NCBI GenBank assembly: GCA_963969395.1
Contig: OZ017802.1
Location: forward strand, 8,682,501 to 8,746,500
DNA: 64,000 nt
Direction of reading: 5' to 3'
Source: Pseudoscleropodium purum
Taxonomy: Eukaryota > Streptophyta > Bryopsida > Hypnales > Brachytheciaceae
Positions 57,876 to 64,000 of the stretch are shown in pieces. The translations under genes were made by a program, and so were the position numbers. Each line of letters begins with the position of its first letter. The first letter of the stretch is position 1. The notes beneath the pieces were generated by a model that saw only the letters and a program-made list of their open reading frames with translations, had not been told where the DNA came from and ran no database searches.

Positions 57876-58540
57876 CGTCAGGAGCTCGAGTCGTAGATTT
57901 CAATTCACGTCGCTTCGTCGCCTCCTGCACAGAAACAGAACAAGCCCCAAACACCCAAAACATCAATCAGCCAAACCAACACACAGAAGTTGGATTTTTC
58001 CACTTGGATCCCAGAACTCGAATTTGGACCACAAACCAATTGGGGTGATTGACGGTGGATCCGTGAAACTGTGGGACACAATACAATTGCAAGTAGCCGA
58101 ACCAACAAATTGGCAATCGCACCCATAATTGGAATAGGTGTCGGTTTGGGGCCGTGAATTCCAGGGGAAATGCTGGAAGATTGTGGGCAGAGATGGACGT
58201 ACCAAGAGAAAGGGTTCCGTGTGGAAGCCGAGAGAGATTCGAGAGGATGCTTCATGATGCTGGGGGAGTGGACTTGCTCGGGGTGGTTAATCAATGGCGA
58301 GGATGATCAGACTTCTCCGTTGCCAAGGAAGGACTTGTGGTTGTGGAGGCATGGGCAGTTGTCTGGACGGCAACGGTGATCGGATAAAGCAGCGGCGAGG
58401 GAGCGTGGCTGTCCTGGGGCGTGGAAGCCCCCGATTCGTGGGAAAGGAAGATTTCAGTTTGGGAGCTCTGTCGCTTGCAACTCAGCACTGACGGAGGGCT
58501 GAGGTACTTTGCGCTTGAGAGCAAAAGCCTAAGATAGATA
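57876..58540 (-). promoter_or_regulatory. Presumed leader and promoter-proximal region of the phosphatase gene
   Basis: This GC-richer stretch lies immediately upstream of the start codon. On the gene strand a pyrimidine-rich tract ending TTCTGTGCAG (about 57925-57934) is a good splice acceptor. A GTACGT donor-like word lies at 58197-58202, so a 5'-UTR intron of roughly 270 bp is plausible. No convincing TATA box lies within it; the nearest TATATAAAG word, at about 58620-58628, falls in the adjacent minisatellite. Long plus-strand frames across exon 1 (57486-58128) are shadows of GC-rich sequence. Confidence 0.35.
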
Positions 58541-58541
58541 A

Positions 58542-59130
58542 TCAGAGATTTTGAGAACTCTCTCCGGTGAACACTGTTTGAGATCTAGACCAAAAACTCG
58601 AAAATTTTGAGCACTCTTACTTTATATATTAATCCACCCTGGAGCCCAGATAAGGAAAAATCGGAATTTTGAGCACTTCCGTTGGTCAACAACAACAACG
58701 AGATCAAGCCAAAAAATAAATAAAATTTGAGGACTCTTATATTGCTCAACACTTCAGACCAAGCCAACTGAAACCAAGGACAAATTTTGGGCACTAAGTT
58801 ATAATCAAAATTATTGAGCACTTTCATTCGTCAATACATGAGATCAGGTCACAAAAAAATAAATTGTTTGAACATTCTCAATAGTCAAAAGAGTTGAGAC
58901 CCTGCCAAGAAAACCAAAAAACTTTGAACATCTTCATTGGGCAAACACTTGAAACCCAACCACAAAAATCAGAATTTTTGAGCATTTTCATTGGTCAACA
59001 CTTGAGACCAAGGATAACTAAGAAAATCTGAATTTTCTGAATACTCTCATTGATCAATATTTGAGACCCAACCTAGAAAATCAATAATTTTGAGTACTCC
59101 CATGCATTGGTCTACTTGAGCCATTTCTAA
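58542..59130. repeat. Degenerate ~57-bp minisatellite, about 10-11 units
   Basis: Units beginning near 58545, 58602, 58666, 58727, 58805, 58862, 58920, 58974, 59030 and 59087 share TTTTGAGCACTTTCATTGG, then TCAACACTTGAGACCAA, then an A-rich link. Individual units differ at many positions and a few are short or expanded. The array starts about 670 bp upstream of the phosphatase start codon and marks the change from GC-richer promoter DNA to AT-rich intergenic DNA. Confidence 0.85.
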
Positions 59131-60080
59131 ACTCTTGGCCAACGGTACTATTTAGAATTTATTATATTTTTGTATTGGTTCTAAGTGTAGAGTGGTCCTT
59201 AGCCTTTTAAATTCTAGAGGAACTAAAAATTACATTCTAAACATGTAATTTTGAATAATGTGAAATTTTTATAGACCTAAAATTTTGTATAAGTTAGATG
59301 AATGATAAATCATACAATGTGGTAACAACACTTGAAATTGTTTAAATTTAGTTTTAATCTTGGTTTGTACTAATGACTAATAGGAAGAATTTTGTTAGAT
59401 TTCATTGCTAGTCTGAAGGATTTTTTAGATTCTTTTAAACATCCATTTTTTGAATAGTAAATGATTTTCAAAGTGATGAAAATAGGTATATCAAAAATTG
59501 ACCCTAAACTCTCATAAACAAAGGTTGAGTATTTCAAACAAGAATTGGTAGGGACAATTTTAGAAATAGATAATAATTTGGTACACTTACCTTACATCAA
59601 ACAATACAAAAATTATATCACTTCAATTTATAAAAGATTTTAAAATACTAACAATATATACTAATTATGTGCAAAAAATACACTACTATATCGTATCTTT
59701 TGAATTAAGTAAAGACATTGATACCAAAAGACAGTGATTTCATCCCTTCAAAATATGGTAGTGCAATCACGTTGAAAAGCATTATAACTATATTTGATGA
59801 TACATTCATAAATGCGTTTACAAAGTCCCCAAGTTGTTAGAATCTAATACAAGTGGGTTTAATTCAAATTCAATTTTTTGAAGTTCATAAAACCTAAACT
59901 TGGAGATATTGTTTCTATCAACTTTTAGAGTACAAGTAAAAGTTTGTAAAGTAATTTTGAGATTGGTAGTTGGGCTATTGTAAGAAACACTTAACATTTT
60001 TGTCGTAAAAATGTTGTGTTTGGCTATATATAGGATTGCCATTACTATAAGTACTATGAGGAAGCAATATAGTTTAAATT
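59131..60080. other. AT-rich intergenic DNA, nothing identified
   Basis: Only short chance frames (for example 59818-60042 -). No repeat shared with the rest of the window was noticed. Confidence 0.45.
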
Positions 60081-60265
60081 GTGAAAATGAATTAAAAAAT
60101 ATTAAAAATCATTAAAAATTAAAAATTTCATAAAAAGTTTCATAAATATTAAAAATCAATGAAAAAATCAATGAAAAAATCAATGAAAATCAATGAAAAT
60201 CAATGAAAAACATGAAAAATCATAAAAATGATTGATAAATAAAAAATAAAAATCAATGTGGTACT
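60081..60265. repeat. Low-complexity AATCAATGAAAA tract and A/T-rich repeats
   Basis: Near-tandem ATCAATGAAAA words occur at least five times, embedded in ATTAAAAA and AAATAAAAA strings. Confidence 0.8.
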
Positions 60266-60330
60266 ATGCACTACTATTGACTACAACAAACTATTATAGG
60301 TATTGATGGACTAGAAATTAGTTGAAAACA

Positions 60331-60596
60331 TTAGATGTTTTTTGGAAGGTTTGGAGGGTTGTTTGGGCCTGTTCTTGGCGTTGTTCCCCTGAGTAGTCCA
60401 GGAATGGTTGCTATAAATATATATATATATATATAAAATTAAAGAAAACTTAAAATGCAAAAAAAAGTTGATTTAAAATAAAATTTAAAATAAAATAAAA
60501 GTGACGTAGTAGTCGTTATGCCATGTTACACAACTGCTACAAGATAGTGGGAATTTAGCTGAGTGCAGGGAAACTCAAAACCTTCTTGGAGGCTAA
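60331..60596 (-). mobile_element. Probable third, diverged copy of the TTAGAAG MITE
   Basis: Reading 60331 onward, the order TTAGATG, TTTGGAAGG, TTTGGGCCTGTTC, TTGTTCCCC, GTGACGTAG, TGCCATGTTA and a terminal CTAA matches the complement of 41129-41341 (TTAGAAGAG, TTTTGGGCCTGTTTCCCC, TGACGTGGC, GCCATGTCA). An AT microsatellite (about 60416-60437) and A-rich expansion inflate it. The right terminus is weakly matched. Confidence 0.45.
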
Positions 60597-61267
60597 AATC
60601 TCATGTAATGTGGGTTCATAAACATTTATTTTTTCAATTTCATAAAATTGAATGAAAAATGACCATTTTTCTATACTTCAATGCATAGTCGCATTGCAAA
60701 TGCATATATTATGTTAAAAATAAATTTATCTGTTATTTTGATGGATTTTAATTGTACTAATATAGAGAGAAAGATGACATTACTTGAAGTGACTCCAAAA
60801 TGACACCTTCTAACTAGTAGTACAAGTCAACTATTAAGAAAAGGGAACCACCAAAAAGCCTTATTAGTCTGAACTAATCTTTCTAAATTGTAGAATTTTA
60901 TTGTTTTTGAGTTTAAATATGTCAAATATAAGGGTTATTCTGGAGTCAAGATGCAAATAGATTGATGCTTTTCTTGAAACTCTAATTTTTTACCTTTGTT
61001 AGACAATTTTTTCATCCTAGTTCCTTTATTTTCATGTTTGAAGAAATTTTGAATTTTATTTCATATGCTTGAAGTTGTTGAAATAAAAAGTGAAACTTGT
61101 TTTACCTTTCATTTGGATTTGAAGTATTGTAATTCCATCCAAGGGATATAGATAGAGTTATAGGGACAAAAAGGATATATGGCCATTAGATGAAATGTGG
61201 TTCATGTGACTTCTAATGGGCTAAAATCCACTCGTTTCAAAGAATGAGGTGAATAATGAGGTGGACT
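60597..61267. other. AT-rich intergenic DNA, nothing identified
   Basis: No frame of interest, repeat or RNA was seen. Confidence 0.45.
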
Positions 61268-62199
61268 TTAACCCCTAGAGGACCATTGTCCCTGTAGAGA
61301 CAAATGGGATTTTGGGCAGGTATCTACAAGCTGAAATTTTTTCCTTATTTTTTGAAACTTTTTTTGAAGATAGAAAAATTGATTAGCTTTGTGGGAATAT
61401 AATTATTTTCCAATTAGTGCCCGGGAACAAAAGTTATGCCCAAATAAGCTTAAAATAAGGGCTCGGGGGTAGCAAAAAAAATTTCAAAATTTTAATTAAA
61501 ATGTTTTGAAATGTTTTTTCCTCATAGATTATATTTATGTGTACATAAGAAGCTTTGATTCATTACTTTTGCATTTTTTTATGAGAAAGTTATGGACAAT
61601 CCTGTTTTTTGGGAAATTAGAGCATCTTCTTGAAAAAATAACTTGTAGGATTCATTTCTGAATGCAATTTTTACAATTTTTTGAGAAAACAAGTTCTTCA
61701 TGATTTATCTTGTTTGCTAGAACAATCTCACTATTGGAATTAGTGCATTTTAATTCCATTTTAGAGATATTAATAATTTAGATTTTCCTTCTATTTCATA
61801 CCTACTTCTACTTAACAAATTTTTAAAGAATAAAAATGAAGTTTCTTTGAATTATCATTTCTTTCCTAGACTCTCAACTCAATTCTTTAACATGAAGATT
61901 TAAAGCTCAAAACTTTGTAGTGCAAAAAGTTAAAGTTAAAAATTTTCAAAGTAAGAAAATCTAATCTTGCTATTTGCTGAAAAACTTGTTTTTTCTACTA
62001 TAAATGTAGATATCTTGCAATCTATGTAGCCAAAAATTTTGAAATTTTTTCCACACATTCTCATACTAGTTAGGTATAAGATCCTACGGTTATATGTGGG
62101 GAAAAAAACAATTAAATTTTTTTTTTTACCTTTTGCTTTAGATTTAGTAGCTTTGAGTGTTTTTTGGTAGAAAAAGGGCCTTGATCCTTTAGAGGTTAA
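61268..62199 (+). mobile_element. TTAA-ended non-autonomous element, reference copy (932 bp)
   Basis: The left end is TTAACCCCTAGAGGACCA. The right end on the complement is TTAACCTCTAAAGGATCA: an inverted terminus of about 17 bp. Full-length and uninterrupted, collinear with 40654-41795 minus its nested MITE. The internal frame 61936-62205 (-) is short and not transposase-like. Confidence 0.82.
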
Positions 62200-63151
62200 C
62201 CTCAAAACACCCTAATTGTGTTTTTTTGGCAAAATAGAAATTTTGGGCAACTCAGCACGAATGGAGTTTTTATTTTTTTTGCTAAAATTTTAATAAGCCA
62301 TGTGCCCAAAGAGTAGCTTTAAGGTCCAACAATCTTCATAACTTTTAACTATATGGGCAAAAAGTTATTGTATGATATGTACTTTTCATTGCTCGACAGG
62401 TAGCCCGGGCAACAAAAAAAACTTCTCTGAAAATCATTTTTTTAAGAAATTAAAACTTGAAGTTGGTTCTTTAGATTTATATATACTTGGAAAGATTTGA
62501 ATCATTCCATTTTGATTAATGAGTCAAAAGTTATGAGGAGTTTTAGTTTGTGGGAGTTTGTGGGTCGACAATGAATCTCTATTCTAAGACAAACTTTGAA
62601 GTCCTTTATTTAACTCAATTTTCAATATTTTTGGGAAAAAATAAAAACATTGGGTGTAGATTGTTTATTACAACAATGCAACCATTGGAATTGTCATTTT
62701 TCAATTCCATAAATAGACTGTTAACAATTTAGTATTATGAATTATTCTCTATTCTTTTCTACTTATGATTTTTTTTTTCTTTATATTGTATGATTCCAAA
62801 AGATCTTAAAACTTTCAAGCATGTATCCAACTTGACTTGAAAAATGTATCCATAGAATTGCAACTATTTTGGACATATTTTCATACAAGTGTGACCTTCT
62901 GAAGTGTAGCCACCCGGATTTTCGTAGGACCAAAAAAAAGGAAATTTGTCACTTCAAATACTAATAACTTGTAATCTACATGGTGGAATTTTATGAAATT
63001 TTTTCCACATGTTTTCAAATAAGCTTACTACAAGATCCTATAGTTACATGTGTCCAATAATGTTTTTTTTCCTAAAATTTGGTAAATGTACTAGAAATGG
63101 TAGTTTGGAAGCATTTTTGGTGGAAACATAGTCAAATCATTTAGGGGTTAA
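62196..63151 (+). mobile_element. TTAA-ended element, head-to-tail with the previous one (956 bp)
   Basis: It begins with the same TTAA (62196-62199) that ends the preceding element and finishes at TTTAGGGGTTAA. The interior resembles 23854-24733 closely and 61268-62199 more distantly, for example both have TTGGAATT..C/G.TTTT.AATTCC in the centre. No transposase. Confidence 0.8.
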
Positions 63152-63648
63152 AGGTTACAGTCGAGAAACCACTAGTCTTAAAGCCAATACACCTAAAAAA
63201 AGAACTTGTGTTTCTTGCAATCATCCATTTGTCTTTATGTTCTTGGTATATTGGGGTGATTCAAACTTGTTTGAAAAGAAGTAAGGCATCATTGCAATCT
63301 CTTATGACATTAAAGGAATAAATATCTAGCACTTGGTTTGGTGATTGGGAGTCAATTGTCATCATTAATGGAGGGTACACTTTGTCTTTCCAATCATTAG
63401 AAAAGAGTAGGAAAAAAAATTTAGAAAAAAAATGTTTAAAAGGACTAACAACCATCAAATGGTCAATTGGCTCTTTATAGATAATGCAATGGGATCACTC
63501 TCCATTTGTGCAAAAACAGATTAGTTGACTAAAGTACATTCAAAATCTTTGAACTTCCTATTCCATTGGAATAATTGATAATTTGGCATTCCTAAATAAG
63601 TGCAACAAGACAACAACGGATCACCGTAGTTAATAGGAACAAAAACCC
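63152..63648. other. Intergenic DNA, nothing identified
   Basis: A short frame at 63261-63458 (-) has no family resemblance. Confidence 0.4.
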
Positions 63649-63745
63649 ATTCCTTGAATTTTAAATCACTACAGGCACGTAGATGTCAGGAACATGAAAA
63701 AATTCCTTGCATTTCTAAATCACTACAGGAACGTAGATCTCATGA
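63649..63745. repeat. Direct repeat, ~54-bp period, two copies
   Basis: TAAATCACTACAGG at 63662 and again at 63716, each preceded by ATTCCTTG.ATTT and followed by .ACGTAGAT.TCA. The second copy overlaps the stop codon of the neighbouring frame. Confidence 0.75.
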
Positions 63746-63998
63746 TTCCCTTGTCCCTCCAGAGCACTTCAGCGATTATATGGTTCTTGTGTGAAAAAAA
63801 AGTCTTCCCCAACTCATTGGAATTGAAAAGAGGATCAGTGAGATGAGATAGAACACCATGAAGGGCCAATCGTGGAGTAAGAAGATTCGGGTATATTCTG
63901 AAAAGGAACGACTGAAGTCCAGCTGACATAGAATCTTTCGAGTTACCGTAAGTAGAGAATCGAAGAGCAGGTATTCCTCGCGAAATCTCTGAAAACAT
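63723..63998 (-). CDS. Unrecognised 91-codon frame reaching the right edge, possibly partial
   Basis: The frame begins MFSEISRGIPALRFSTYG and ends at a TAG inside a 54-bp direct repeat. Its base composition is more balanced than the AT-rich surroundings, and residues such as RIYPNLLTPRLALHGVLSH and NHIIAEVLWRDKG read like real protein rather than AT-rich chance ORF. I recognise no domain, signal peptide or membrane segment. The ATG lies two bases from the window end, so the true start or further exons may lie outside. It could instead be a pseudogene fragment. Confidence 0.3.
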   Translation of the reverse strand: MFSEISRGIPALRFSTYGNSKDSMSAGLQSFLFRIYPNLLTPRLALHGVLSHLTDPLFNSNELGKTFFSHKNHIIAEVLWRDKGIMRSTFL

Positions 63999-64000
63999 CC

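Noticed and set aside
57486..58128. Long plus-strand frames (136, 173 and 184 codons) upstream of the phosphatase gene
   Set aside because: They overlap exon 1 and its leader in antisense, overlap one another in different frames, and owe their length to GC-rich codons. The minus-strand exon is supported by splice sites and family continuity.
1..64000. CRISPR arrays, bacterial operons, rRNA or tRNA genes
   Set aside because: The tandem repeats lack regularly spaced unique spacers, gene structure is eukaryotic, and no RNA gene fold or conserved rRNA segment was seen.

Overview
The window reads as nuclear DNA of a land plant. It is AT-rich and mostly gene-poor, with interspersed GC-richer islands. 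The evidence is a split gene with GT-AG introns and a plastid-type N-terminus, a plant-type RING-H2 gene, and plant transposon classes (CACTA, Stowaway, a 5'-truncated LINE). The lineage cannot be fixed from the sequence alone. Only two genes are well supported, and about one is marginal.

Genes. (1) An intronless 305-codon ORF at 25231-26148 (+) encodes a RING-H2 E3 ubiquitin ligase of the BIG BROTHER type. (2) A seven-exon gene at 52327-57875 (-) encodes a 347-residue, probably plastid-targeted histidine phosphatase of the phosphoglycerate-mutase superfamily, resembling 2-carboxy-D-arabinitol-1-phosphatase. Every exon was placed by splice sites, reading phase and motif continuity. (3) A 91-codon ORF at 63723-63998 (-) runs toward the right edge and has coding-like composition, but I do not recognise it.

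Layout. 1-12 kb: AT-rich DNA with a CACTA-type element, a strong hairpin, a GC-richer island near 8.5-9.0 kb and the first of many ~0.9 kb TTAA-ended elements. 12-13.7 kb: four ~240-bp tandem units. 14-22 kb: mostly old unique or decayed DNA, with a small inverted-repeat element and GC-richer islands. 22.5-26 kb: two TTAA elements, then the RING gene. 27-29 kb: a truncated LINE with a perfect 21-bp target duplication and a perfect 54-bp tandem repeat. 31-32.3 kb: two more TTAA elements. 32.5-37.2 kb: a GC-richer, microsatellite-rich and G-quadruplex-rich island with no convincing gene. 37-48.7 kb: repeats, including a direct segmental duplication whose two halves differ by transposon insertions. 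49-52 kb: Stowaway and other MITEs. 52.3-57.9 kb: the phosphatase gene, with a Stowaway element in intron 2 and a degenerate tandem duplication in intron 1. 58.5-59.1 kb: a ~57-bp minisatellite upstream of that gene. 60-63 kb: a low-complexity tract, a MITE relative and two head-to-tail TTAA elements sharing one boundary.

The most notable non-gene signal is the TTAA-ended family. At least eleven copies lie in 64 kb, in both orientations, with inverted termini TTAACCCCTAAAGG and no transposase. I did not see an operon-like or defence-type system; the two genes have no evident functional link.
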